Origin: DATAZK01 sp965199805
Lineage (GTDB): Bacteria; Actinomycetota; Actinomycetes; Frankiales; Frankiaceae
Length of the DNA: 64,000 bases
NCBI GenBank assembly: GCA_965199805.1
Contig: CBDATO010000003.1
Location: 1,550,001-1,614,000 of the forward strand
Reading direction: 5' to 3'
Part shown: in pieces, positions 43,275 through 51,135 of the stretch
Layout of the letters: the number at the start of each line of letters is the position of its first letter
Numbering within the stretch: position 1 is the stretch's first letter
The notes under the pieces: model-generated
Told to the model about the DNA's origin: nothing
The model's database searches: none
Seen by the model: the letters and a program-made list of their open reading frames with translations, nothing else
Program-made: the position numbers and the translations under genes

Positions 43275-43553
43275 TCAGACGCCGACCGAGCGACGCTCGC
43301 CGACCCGCGTCCAGATGAGCAGCACGATGATCGCGCCGATGACCGAGCCGATGATGCCGGCCGGCTGGAAGAAGCCGTCCGAGGCGTCCTTGTGGAAGAT
43401 CGCGTAGCCGATGAAGCCGCCGACGAACGACCCGACGATCCCGAGCACGATGGTGGCGAGGATCGACATGTGCTGCTTGCCCGGCACGAGCAGTCGAGCG
43501 AGTGCGCCGGCGAGCAGGCCGATGACGATCAGGCTGACGATGAGTCCGAGCAT
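43275..43553 (-). CDS. GlsB/YeaQ/YmgE-family stress membrane protein (copy 2)
   Basis: A 92-residue paralogue of the protein at 37712-37993, nearly identical through LARLLVPGKQHMSILATIVLGIVGS and diverging at both ends (YAIFHKDASDGFFQPAG here, YLIFHKDSQDGFFQPSG there). Three helices. GGAAGG precedes the ATG. Confidence 0.92.
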   Translation of the reverse strand: MLGLIVSLIVIGLLAGALARLLVPGKQHMSILATIVLGIVGSFVGGFIGYAIFHKDASDGFFQPAGIIGSVIGAIIVLLIWTRVGERRSVGV

Positions 43554-43694
43554 GGGATGACCTTCCGTTGGCCGGCGCGGGTGGCGCCGGGCTTCCCGAC
43601 CTCGTCCGAGGTCGAGGTCCAACGAACCACCCTTTCGGAGCCTTCGTTACACCCCTAGGTAGGTAGGTTGTGGGCGGGGAACGGGGGTGCCACG

Positions 43695-44357
43695 GTGACC
43701 GTCACTGCACCGATCACGATCGCGCTGGTGGACGACTACGACGTGGTGCTCGAGGGCGTCGCCAAGATGCTGTACCCCTACCGTGACCGACTGGTCGTCG
43801 CCGAGATCGATGCCAACGAGGCCGTCAACGACGAGGTCGACATCGTCCTGTACGACTCCTTCGCCCAGCCGGAGTCGGATCAGGAGGAGGTCGCGATCCT
43901 GGCGAACAACCCCCGCGCCCGCCGGGTCGTGGTCTACACCTGGAACTTCCGCCAGCACCTGATCGAGAACGCCATCCAGCTGGGCGCCCACGGCTACCTG
44001 TCCAAGACGCTTCCGGCCCGCGAGCTCGTGACGGCCCTCGAGGCCGTGCACAGCGGCGAGCGTGTGGTGAGCGAGCCGCCGCAGCGCGCCCGCAGCAACA
44101 ACGGTCTCGACTGGCCGGGACGCGGCGAAGGGCTCAGCGACCGCGAGGCGGAGATCCTGGCCCTCATCACCCAGGGCAAGAACAACGCCGACGTCGCCGC
44201 CCTGACGTATCTGAGCCCCAACACCGTCAAGTCCTACATCCGCACGATCTACCGCAAGATCGACGTCGAGAGCCGTACCCAGGCCGTGCTCTGGGGCGTC
44301 AAGCACGGCTTCACGCCGGACCACCACCGGATCGACCATTGGCGCGGCGGCCCGTGA
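43695..44357 (+). CDS. NarL/LuxR-type response regulator
   Basis: A 220-residue two-domain regulator: receiver domain (about 1-115, IALVDDYDVVLEG with the acidic pair, LYDSFA with the probable phospho-accepting Asp, SKTLP with the conserved Lys) and a C-terminal HTH (GLSDREAEILALITQGKNNADVAALTYLSPNTVKSYIRTIYRKI). No histidine kinase is adjacent, so its input is unknown; the neighbouring stress island is a plausible target. GTG 43695 is chosen because GGGGGT lies upstream. Confidence 0.92.
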   Translation: MTVTAPITIALVDDYDVVLEGVAKMLYPYRDRLVVAEIDANEAVNDEVDIVLYDSFAQPESDQEEVAILANNPRARRVVVYTWNFRQHLIENAIQLGAHGYLSKTLPARELVTALEAVHSGERVVSEPPQRARSNNGLDWPGRGEGLSDREAEILALITQGKNNADVAALTYLSPNTVKSYIRTIYRKIDVESRTQAVLWGVKHGFTPDHHRIDHWRGGP

Positions 44358-44386
44358 CCTCTGCTTCCCTGTAGCCGTCTGGTTGC

Positions 44387-45673
44387 ATGGAGTGCATGGC
44401 GACGATGCTGGCCAAGGGTGCGAACGCGGCGCTGAAGGAGCGCACCTACGGGGTGCGTGTGCGATCGGGGCAGGCGGCGCTCGACACCACCGTGCTGATC
44501 CTCGGCGCGAACGCGAAGGTGCTGAGCGACGCCCACATGGTCTTCTACGGCAACCCGCGGGGCTTCGGGGTGCACGTCCAGGGCGCCGAGTGCCAGATCG
44601 ACCTCGAGGCGCTTCCCGCCGAGGCGGAGTTCGTCGTCATCGGCGCCGGCATCGACACCGGCAGCGATGCGGTGCTGCCCTTCACCGAGGCCATGACGGT
44701 GTCCGTGACCAGCGCGAGCGAGGCGTTCGAGACGCCGCCGACGGCGCCGGAGCCGGGCGTCACGTTCATGCGGGTGGCCGAGGTGTACCGCCGCAACGGG
44801 CAGTGGAAGCTGCGCCCGCTGCTCGAGGGATGGGCGAGCGGGCTCGCGGGTTTCGCGACCGAGTACGGGGTCGACGTGGACTCCCCGGCCGAGGCCGCCG
44901 CTCCCGCGCCTCAGCAGTCACCTCCGCCGGCCGACCCGCCGATCAGTTTCGAGAAGGTGCGGATCAGCCTCGACAAGGGGCAGAAGGCGTCGATCGACCT
45001 GCGCAAGGGTCGTGGCAGGAACTACCGGCTCGAGACCTCGCTCGAATGGGACGGCCGCGGGGCGACGTACAACCCCGACGGCACCGTCAAGCGCTACGGC
45101 GAGGGCGACCTCGACGTGTACTTCTTCTGCCGCGACGAGCAGACGAACGCGTACGTCGTCATCAGCGGCGACACCGGACACCTCGGCTCCCTGGAGACGT
45201 GGCCGTTCGCCCGGCACACCGGTGACAGTCGCGGTGCGACGCGACACGCCCCGGGACACGAGGACGTGCACGTCATCCCGGTCGAGAACGGCCAGCTGCT
45301 GGTCAACGTCTACCAAAGCGTGGACAACGGCTCCGGCGCGATCGACCACTTCGGCCGGCCCCGGGTGGTCGTCCGGTACGGCGAGGTCGGGCCGGGCAGT
45401 CACCTGACCGACGAGGCCGACGCCATCACCGTCCCGGTCGGCAACACCCGCGACTCGTACTGGGCGAACGTCGCCCGCATCGACGTCGAGGCGGGGCAGC
45501 TGATCGTGGAGAACACGAACCTGTACAGCGCGGAGGGCAGCGAGAGCATGCCGGTGCTCGACTCCGCCGGCGGCATCGTCATGAACCCCGTCGACGGACC
45601 GGTCGGCCGGAGCAAGGAGCGCAACCGCGGCCAGGGGCTCACCCGCTACGACGGCGTGTGCCCGGCCCCGTAG
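44387..45673 (+). CDS. Tandem TerD-type (tellurium-resistance-family) protein
   Basis: A 428-residue protein with two TerD-like halves: residues ~5-165 (LAKGANAALKE, VRVRSGQAALDTTVLILGANAKVLSDAHMVFYGNP) and ~190-400 (ISLDKGQKASIDLRKGRGRNYRLETSLEWDGRG, then HVIPVENGQLLVNVYQS), joined by a Pro/Ala linker. TerD-family domains often bind calcium and act in stress or phage-defence contexts. The second half resembles TerA-type fusions. No ter operon neighbours are present. Confidence 0.82.
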   Translation: MECMATMLAKGANAALKERTYGVRVRSGQAALDTTVLILGANAKVLSDAHMVFYGNPRGFGVHVQGAECQIDLEALPAEAEFVVIGAGIDTGSDAVLPFTEAMTVSVTSASEAFETPPTAPEPGVTFMRVAEVYRRNGQWKLRPLLEGWASGLAGFATEYGVDVDSPAEAAAPAPQQSPPPADPPISFEKVRISLDKGQKASIDLRKGRGRNYRLETSLEWDGRGATYNPDGTVKRYGEGDLDVYFFCRDEQTNAYVVISGDTGHLGSLETWPFARHTGDSRGATRHAPGHEDVHVIPVENGQLLVNVYQSVDNGSGAIDHFGRPRVVVRYGEVGPGSHLTDEADAITVPVGNTRDSYWANVARIDVEAGQLIVENTNLYSAEGSESMPVLDSAGGIVMNPVDGPVGRSKERNRGQGLTRYDGVCPAP

Positions 45674-45693
45674 CCCGACCGGAGCCCGACACG

Positions 45694-45739
45694 GCCGACC
45701 GGCCCTCCCGCGCCGGTCGGCGAGCCGCCGAGCGGCTCG
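45694..45739 (+). terminator. Adjacent hairpins after the TerD gene
   Basis: GCCGACCGG / CCGGTCGGC (45694-45721, 9 bp) is followed at once by CGAGCCGC / GCGGCTCG (45721-45739, 8 bp). There is no U-tract; they probably end TerD transcription and insulate the next operon. Confidence 0.5.
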
Positions 45740-45766
45740 ATTAGCGCTATCGCGCAGAGGCTGTTA

Positions 45767-45782
45767 GACCTGTCTTCAGGTC
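45767..45782 (+). promoter_or_regulatory. Palindrome in the promoter region of the YcaO operon
   Basis: GACCTG-tctt-CAGGTC, a perfect 6+4+6 inverted repeat about 160 bases before the inositol-phosphate synthase start. TTAGAC (45764-45769) at its left edge could be a -10 element. A second palindrome, CGGCGCGCCG flanked by TTTA/TAAA, lies at 45910-45928. Their binding proteins are unknown. Confidence 0.4.
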
Positions 45783-45801
45783 AACTGAGACCTCACCGAA
45801 C

Positions 45802-45927
45802 ATGAGCGGTGTCGATGACGCCCGCTCGGCGCTCGGCTTTACGGCCGGGCCGCTTCATCTGCGTTGTCGAAGTCGTTGCGACTGCCCGAGCAAACGGTGC
45901 GCGCCACGCTTTATCGGCGCGCCGTAA
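45802..45927 (+). CDS. Candidate cysteine-rich small ORF upstream of the YcaO operon
   Basis: ATG to TAA encodes 41 residues: a hydrophilic N-terminal half (MSGVDDARSALGFTAG) and a basic Cys-rich half containing RCRSRCDCPSKRC with four cysteines at positions 22, 26, 28 and 33. It ends 16 bases before the next gene. It could be a Cys-sensing leader peptide, a YcaO substrate or chance. Only about two thirds of its third positions are G/C, lower than its neighbours, and its ribosome-binding site is weak, so the call is tentative. Confidence 0.3.
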   Translation: MSGVDDARSALGFTAGPLHLRCRSRCDCPSKRCAPRFIGAP

Positions 45928-45942
45928 AACAATGGGGAAACC

Positions 45943-47154
45943 ATGACAAGTTCCAGCGCATTCCCGCAGCCGGCGCCGTCGCGGGCCGAGCCGCGCATCG
46001 GCGTGGCCGTCGTCGGCCTGGGCGGTGCCGTGGCGACGACCGCGATCGCCGGGGTCGAGCAGATGCGATTGGGATCCACCAGTCGCGACGGGTTGCCCTT
46101 CGCCCACCGCACCGACCTGGTGCCCTACGAGTCGCTCGTCTTCGGCGGTTGGGACCTCGACGGCACCGACCTCGCCAAGGCCGCCCACGGCCACGGCGTG
46201 CTCGACCCGGCGCAGCTCGACGTCGTCGCCCCGCCCATGCAGCGCCTGGTGCCCTGGCCGGCCGTGGCCGACCCCACCTACTGCCGCAACGCGGTCGGGG
46301 CGAACGTCGTCCCCGTCGCCGGGCTGCGTAACCGGGTAGCCCACATCGTATCCGACCTGCAGGAATTCGCCCGCGAGCAGCAATTGGACACGACCGTCGT
46401 GGTCAACCTCGCCTCGACGGAAGGCCGGCCCGACCCCGCCGCCGTGGCGCTCCAGAGCCTAGCGGCCTTCGAGACCGCGCTCGACGCGGACGACCCGGTG
46501 ATCACTCCCGGGATGCTCTACACCTACGCGGCGATCCGGACGGGGTGCCCGTACGTGAACTTCACGCCGAGCCTCGGGCCCGACGTCCCCGCGTTGCTCG
46601 AGTTCGCCACGCAGCAGAACGTGCCCGTGGCCGGCAAGGACGGCAAGACCGGTCAGACGATGCTGAAGACGGTGCTCGCGCCGGCCTTCCGTTCGCGGTC
46701 GCTGACGGTCGAGGGCTGGTACTCGACCAACATCCTGGGCAATCGCGACGGCGCCATTCTCGACGACCCGAATTCGCTGGCGAGCAAGCTGGAGACCAAG
46801 GGCTCGGTCCTCGATTCCATTCTCGGATACGAGGTCGGTGACCACGTCGTCCGCATCGACTATTACCGGCCGCGCGGGGATCAGAAAGAAGCGTGGGACA
46901 ACATCGACCTGATCGGTTTTCTCGGTCAGCGCATGCAATTGAAGGTCGATTTCCTGTGCCGCGACTCGATTCTGGCGGCACCGCTCGTGCTCGAGCTGGT
47001 GCGCCTCGTCGTCGAGGCCGACCGACGGGGTGACGGCGGCGCCCAGGAGCAGCTGGGCTACTTCTTCAAGGCCCCGATGACCCGCGACGGAGCCACGCCC
47101 GAGCACGCCCTGCACCAGCAGGAGGCCGCCCTGCTGTCGTGGCTGGACGCGTGA
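45943..47154 (+). CDS. ino1: myo-Inositol-1-phosphate synthase family protein
   Basis: A 403-residue NAD-dependent synthase converting glucose-6-phosphate to inositol phosphate. The Rossmann motif GLGGAVATTAIAG lies near residues 24-36; KDGKTGQTMLKTVLAPAF and STNILGNRDG are the conserved active-site segments, with Lys residues typical of the family. Actinomycetes use Ino1 for mycothiol and phosphoinositides; here it heads a ten-gene run with a glycosyltransferase and deacetylase, so the product probably feeds a dedicated inositol glycoside. GGGGAAACC precedes the ATG. The divergent placement from housekeeping genes suggests a pathway-specific copy. Confidence 0.9.
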   Translation: MTSSSAFPQPAPSRAEPRIGVAVVGLGGAVATTAIAGVEQMRLGSTSRDGLPFAHRTDLVPYESLVFGGWDLDGTDLAKAAHGHGVLDPAQLDVVAPPMQRLVPWPAVADPTYCRNAVGANVVPVAGLRNRVAHIVSDLQEFAREQQLDTTVVVNLASTEGRPDPAAVALQSLAAFETALDADDPVITPGMLYTYAAIRTGCPYVNFTPSLGPDVPALLEFATQQNVPVAGKDGKTGQTMLKTVLAPAFRSRSLTVEGWYSTNILGNRDGAILDDPNSLASKLETKGSVLDSILGYEVGDHVVRIDYYRPRGDQKEAWDNIDLIGFLGQRMQLKVDFLCRDSILAAPLVLELVRLVVEADRRGDGGAQEQLGYFFKAPMTRDGATPEHALHQQEAALLSWLDA

Positions 47155-48095
47155 CGGCTGTAGCCGCCGTCCCGGGGCTGGACCCGGAATGCGCCGGGCG
47201 GTTGGCCGGGGTCCGACGCCTGTTCCGCCAGATCGGTGACCTGAAGCGGATCCGGGTGGCGCACGCCGAAGGATCGTCGGCCGAGCGCGCGTTCGTCCGC
47301 TCGTGGGACGCGTTGCTCGCGGGCCAGGAGCCCGGACGGGTCGCCGCCCGGGAGTGCGCCGCGGCCCTGGCGGGCGCCACGCTCGCGGGCCTGGACGCCG
47401 GCGTGCTGTGCGACGTCGCCGGGCTCGACGCCGAGGCGACCGCAGGCGTCCTCCGGTCGGCGCTCGACGAGACCACCGCCGCGCTGGCAGCGGCCACCGA
47501 CGACCTGGTCCGGCGGGCGCTGCCGGACCTCATCGCCTCCCGGCAGGAGCCCGCGGTCGTGCCCGACTTCGTCGCCCGGCTGTGTCGCCAGCCCCGGGCC
47601 GGGGCGACGGCCCCCGGGCTCCCGCGCGTCATCACCGAGCCGCCGGAGAGCCACGCCGACCACTGCTGGGCCGTCGCGGTCTACGGCGCGCTGATCGCCA
47701 CGGACTTCGGCGCCGATCCGGGAGACGCCTTCCTGCTCGGCATGACCCATCACCTGCACGCCGCGTATCTGCCCGACGCCGGCTTCGCAGGCGAGGTGCT
47801 GCTCGGCGGCCATCTCGAACCGGTCGTACGGCGGTTGACCGACCGTGTCGTCGCCACCCTCCCCCGTGACCTGAGCGACCGGCTGCCGGCCCTCTTCGCG
47901 CTCCGCGACGGCGCGACGACGCCCCTCGGCAGGGCGTTCAACGCGGCCGACGTCCTGGACCGGGTCCTGCAGGTGCAGCACCACGCCCGGGCTGCGGCGT
48001 TCACCGCGGAGCAGGCCCTGGAGGACCTCGACCTCGTCCACGACGGGCCCGTCGCGGACTTCCACGCCGATGTGCTCCGGGCCGCTCAGCTGTGA
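47151..48095 (+). CDS. HD-domain-like protein of the YcaO operon
   Basis: A 314-residue protein of unclear family. A helical region (residues ~10-155) precedes a segment resembling HD-type hydrolases: ESHADHCWAVAVYGALIATDFG ... AFLLGMTHHLHAAYLPDAGFAGEVLLGG. The canonical HD pair reads HH here, and several His/Asp residues could still bind metal. A phosphohydrolase role toward a phosphorylated sugar or inositol is possible but unproven. GTG start overlaps the ino1 stop (GTGA), so the genes are coupled. Confidence 0.65.
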   Translation: MTAVAAVPGLDPECAGRLAGVRRLFRQIGDLKRIRVAHAEGSSAERAFVRSWDALLAGQEPGRVAARECAAALAGATLAGLDAGVLCDVAGLDAEATAGVLRSALDETTAALAAATDDLVRRALPDLIASRQEPAVVPDFVARLCRQPRAGATAPGLPRVITEPPESHADHCWAVAVYGALIATDFGADPGDAFLLGMTHHLHAAYLPDAGFAGEVLLGGHLEPVVRRLTDRVVATLPRDLSDRLPALFALRDGATTPLGRAFNAADVLDRVLQVQHHARAAAFTAEQALEDLDLVHDGPVADFHADVLRAAQL

Positions 48096-48105
48096 GCCGG
48101 CGATC

Positions 48106-49263
48106 GTGAGCACCGGGCTCCGGCCGGACACGGGGCAGGCGCTGCGCTCTCCGGCCGGCCTGGAGCTGCACCGTGACTCGGCGGACACGCTGACCGACGG
48201 CGAGACGCGCTGGCCGGTCGTGAGCGGCATCCCGTGGTTGCGCGCCGGGCGGGACGAGGTACGCGCCCGCGCGATCGCCGCGCTCGACGCCGGGGACCCC
48301 GCCGGCGCCGAGGTCGTGCTGCTGACCGACTGCGACGACTGGTGGGACGGCGCGCCGCCGACGGAGGACGCGGTCCGCACGGCCATGCACGCCACGACCC
48401 TGCGCGAGGCCGCGGAGCTGCTCGCCTTCGGCCGGGTCGGCACCTACTTCGCGCATCGTTGGACCGATCCGAGCTGGGCCGCCGCACTCGCGCTGACGGC
48501 CGCCCACCCGCCGGATCGGCGCCCGGTCGTCGACCTGGCCTGCGGGGCCGGTCACCTCCTGCGCCACCTGGCGCTGCACGGGCACCGGGCGCTCACCGGC
48601 ATCGACGTGGTCTTCGCCAAGCTCTGGCTCGCCCGCCGCTTCGTGCTCCCGCCCGCCGCCGACGTCACCCTGCTGTGCGCGGATCTCACCTACCCCTGGC
48701 CGCTGCCGCCGGCGCAGCCCGATGCCGCGCGTTACGTCGCCTGTCACGACGCCCTGTACTTCCTGGCCGACAAGGAGGCCTTCGTCGCCCAAGCACTCCG
48801 GTGCAGCGGCCCCGCGGGCGCCGTCGTCCTCGGTCACTGCCACAACCGGTTGAGCCCGGCCGGCCGCAGCGGGCTTCCGCTGGAGCCCGCCGGCTGGGCC
48901 GCACTGCTTCCCGGAGCCGCGCTGTACGCCGAGGAGGAGCTGACCGCCGCTGCGGTGGACGGGCGCCTGCCCCTGCCGTCCACGCCCCCGGAGCTGACCG
49001 GCACCGAAGCCGTCGGCCTGGCCTGGGACGGAGCCGGCGCCGCTGCCGAGCCGGCGCTGCTGACACCGGCTCCCGGCGTGCGGCTGACCCCCAACCCGCT
49101 GTACGCACAGGGCGTCCGCCACTGGCCCGGCGAGCGGTGGGCGGCCGAGTACGGCGACCGCGCGAGCACGTACCTGCCGGCGTTCCGGCCCGCCGACTGC
49201 GCCTTCTCGGAGTCCGACGCGGTCCGCCGCCGGCTGCTGCTCGACCTGCCGGACGCCTGGTGA
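48106..49263 (+). CDS. Class I SAM-dependent methyltransferase
   Basis: A 385-residue protein. Residues ~5-45 resemble a Trm112-type N-terminal module without its cysteines (RPDTGQALRSPAGL ... RWPVVSGIPWL). The methyltransferase core starts near 140 (RRPVVDLACGAGHLLRHLALHG, motif I; GIDVVFAKLWLARRF, motif II). It should methylate an O or N atom of the pathway intermediate. GTG 48106 is chosen because the N-terminal module begins there; ATG 48070 in frame would overlap the previous gene by 26 bases. Confidence 0.82.
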   Translation: MSTGLRPDTGQALRSPAGLELHRDSADTLTDGETRWPVVSGIPWLRAGRDEVRARAIAALDAGDPAGAEVVLLTDCDDWWDGAPPTEDAVRTAMHATTLREAAELLAFGRVGTYFAHRWTDPSWAAALALTAAHPPDRRPVVDLACGAGHLLRHLALHGHRALTGIDVVFAKLWLARRFVLPPAADVTLLCADLTYPWPLPPAQPDAARYVACHDALYFLADKEAFVAQALRCSGPAGAVVLGHCHNRLSPAGRSGLPLEPAGWAALLPGAALYAEEELTAAAVDGRLPLPSTPPELTGTEAVGLAWDGAGAAAEPALLTPAPGVRLTPNPLYAQGVRHWPGERWAAEYGDRASTYLPAFRPADCAFSESDAVRRRLLLDLPDAW

Positions 49264-50306
49264 CCACGATGGCGCTCCCGCGCGAAAACATGACGGCGCC
49301 TGTGGGTTGGGGCGTCGTCGGCTGCGGCTGGGTGGCCCGTGACCATCTGATGCCGGGCCTCGCGGCCAGCCCGTCCGCCGACCTCGTCGGCACCTGCGAC
49401 CTGGACCTCACCGCAGCCCGGCGCATGGCCGGCGACGCGTTCGCCACCGACCGGCTGGACGCATTGCTGGAGCAGCCGGGCCTGCAGGCGGTGTACGTGG
49501 CCACGCCCAACGCCCAGCACCGCCCGGCGGTCAGCACCGTGGCGGCAGCGGGCGTACCCGTGTTGTGCGAGAAGCCGCTCGCCGCCGACCGCCCCGACGC
49601 ACAGGCCATGGTCGACGCCTGCCGGGGGCTACTCGCCGGCACCGCCTTCGACCAGCGTTTCCACCCTGCTCACGTGCGGATCGCCGAGCTCGTGCAGGCG
49701 GGTGAGCTCGGCACGGTGACGGCCGTGCGCATCACGTACGGATGCTGGCTGCCACCGGACTGGAGCCCCGACGGACGCCCGCACGACAACTGGCGCATCG
49801 ACGCCGCGCGGGCGGGGGGCGGAGCACTCGTCGACCTGGCGCCGCACGGTGTCGACCTCGTCGGGGTGCTGACCGGCGACGACCTCGACGCGCTGTCGGT
49901 GCACCTGCAGCACCTCGTGCACGGCTACGCGGTCGACGACGGCGCCGTCCTCGCCGGCAGCACCGCAGGGGGCGTGCTGTTCAGCAGCCACGTCTCCTAC
50001 AACACCGCCGACCCCCTGCCGCGGCGCCGGCTCGAGGTGGTCGGCACCCGGGCGCAGGTGATCGCCGACGACACCATGGGCCAGACCGCGGGAGGCCGGG
50101 TCGTCCTCGTCGACGCCGGCACCGGGCGCTCGCGCAGCGTCCCCTTCGACGCCGCCACCAGCCCGTTCCGGGCGCAGCTCGACGCGTTCAGCGCCGCGGT
50201 GGCCGGGCGCTCGCCCTGGCCGTGGCCGCTCGTGCGCGACCTGCGCCTCCACAGCCTGCTGTGGGACGCCTACCAGACGTCAGCCGATGCAGAACGGAGG
50301 CGATGA
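49260..50306 (+). CDS. Gfo/Idh/MocA-family NAD(P)-dependent oxidoreductase
   Basis: A 348-residue sugar/inositol oxidoreductase. The nucleotide-binding motif is GVVGCGWVARDHLMPGL near residue 20, and the catalytic-lysine motif CEKPLAADRPDAQAM is near 105. The C-terminal domain contains the YGCWLPPDWSPDG loop and VDLAPHGVDL. Such enzymes oxidise or epimerise sugar and inositol carbons, including scyllo- and myo-inositol and glucosamine-type sugars. GTG 49260 overlaps the upstream stop (GTGA); ATG 49269 and 49290 are alternatives. Confidence 0.9.
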   Translation: MTTMALPRENMTAPVGWGVVGCGWVARDHLMPGLAASPSADLVGTCDLDLTAARRMAGDAFATDRLDALLEQPGLQAVYVATPNAQHRPAVSTVAAAGVPVLCEKPLAADRPDAQAMVDACRGLLAGTAFDQRFHPAHVRIAELVQAGELGTVTAVRITYGCWLPPDWSPDGRPHDNWRIDAARAGGGALVDLAPHGVDLVGVLTGDDLDALSVHLQHLVHGYAVDDGAVLAGSTAGGVLFSSHVSYNTADPLPRRRLEVVGTRAQVIADDTMGQTAGGRVVLVDAGTGRSRSVPFDAATSPFRAQLDAFSAAVAGRSPWPWPLVRDLRLHSLLWDAYQTSADAERRR

Positions 50307-50307
50307 C

Positions 50308-51135
50308 ATGGCCCTGCAGATGTACAGCTGCACCAATTGCGGTCACTGGCAGCGCTGGTTCGCCGAGCCCGCGTCATGCCCGGTCTGCACGGACGTGCGC
50401 AACGCCGTACCCGAGGACGGCTGGTGCTTCCGCTCGGCACCGGACGTGGCGGCCCGCTCCACGACCGTCTGGTCCGACGTCGCCCCGGGCGTCACCGGCT
50501 ACACCGTGCGGCCGCAGCTCGGCCTCGGCACGACCGGCTGGGTGATCGACACCCCGCAGGGCCAGGTCGCCTGGGAGGGCGCCGGCCATTACTCACCGGC
50601 CGCCCTCGACCACCTGCGACAGCGGGGCGGGCTGTACGCCGCCGCCAGCAGTCATGTGCACGGCTACGGCGCGCTCTGGCAGCTGCAGGACGAGCTGCAG
50701 CCGCCGGTGGTCGCGGTCGGGGTGGAGGACCTCGCCTGGACGAAGGCCTTCCGCGTCACCTGGCCGACCGATGCCCGGCACGAGCTCGCCGACGGCCTGA
50801 CCATGTACCGCACGGGCGGCCACTTCCCGGGTCACGCCGTACTGCACGACGAGGCCCGCCGGATCCTGTTCGTCGGCGACCTGATCAAGGTCGATCTTGA
50901 CGGCACGGTGCCGGTGGCGCTGTCGAGCCACAAGGCCTACCACGCCCAGATCCCGCTCTCGCACGACGAGATCCGGGCCGCCCGGGCCGTCGTCGCCCCG
51001 CTGGACTTCACCGCCGTCGCCACCCCCTTCGAGTACGCGGCACCGGTGAGCACCGCGCAGGTGCTCGCCCTGTTCGACCGGCTGCTCGCCGGCCCGCCCA
51101 TCGCCTCTCCCGTCGCCCTGGATGACTTGTGCTGA
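50308..51135 (+). CDS. Zinc-ribbon/metallo-beta-lactamase-fold protein
   Basis: A 275-residue protein. The N-terminal ~45 residues form a zinc ribbon or rubredoxin-like knuckle (CTNCGH ... CPVCTD). The rest has a metallo-beta-lactamase fold (SSHVHGYGALW, TGGHFPGHAVLHDEARRILFVGDLIKVD). The canonical HxHxDH reads H-V-H-G-Y-G: the Asp and third His are replaced, so the second metal site is probably lost while the first could persist. Possible roles are a one-metal hydrolase, lactonase or sulfur-transfer helper. GGAGG precedes ATG 50308. Confidence 0.8.
   Translation: MALQMYSCTNCGHWQRWFAEPASCPVCTDVRNAVPEDGWCFRSAPDVAARSTTVWSDVAPGVTGYTVRPQLGLGTTGWVIDTPQGQVAWEGAGHYSPAALDHLRQRGGLYAAASSHVHGYGALWQLQDELQPPVVAVGVEDLAWTKAFRVTWPTDARHELADGLTMYRTGGHFPGHAVLHDEARRILFVGDLIKVDLDGTVPVALSSHKAYHAQIPLSHDEIRAARAVVAPLDFTAVATPFEYAAPVSTAQVLALFDRLLAGPPIASPVALDDLC

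Noticed and set aside
45864..46331. A plus-strand frame starting MSKSLRLPEQTV before ino1
   Set aside because: Most of it overlaps ino1 in another frame and becomes Arg/Gly/Pro-rich, with no supporting signals.
48234..49259. In-frame upstream extension of the Gfo/Idh gene
   Set aside because: The extension reads the methyltransferase gene out of frame and is Arg/Pro/Ala-rich; the family N-terminus begins just after the GTG at 49260.
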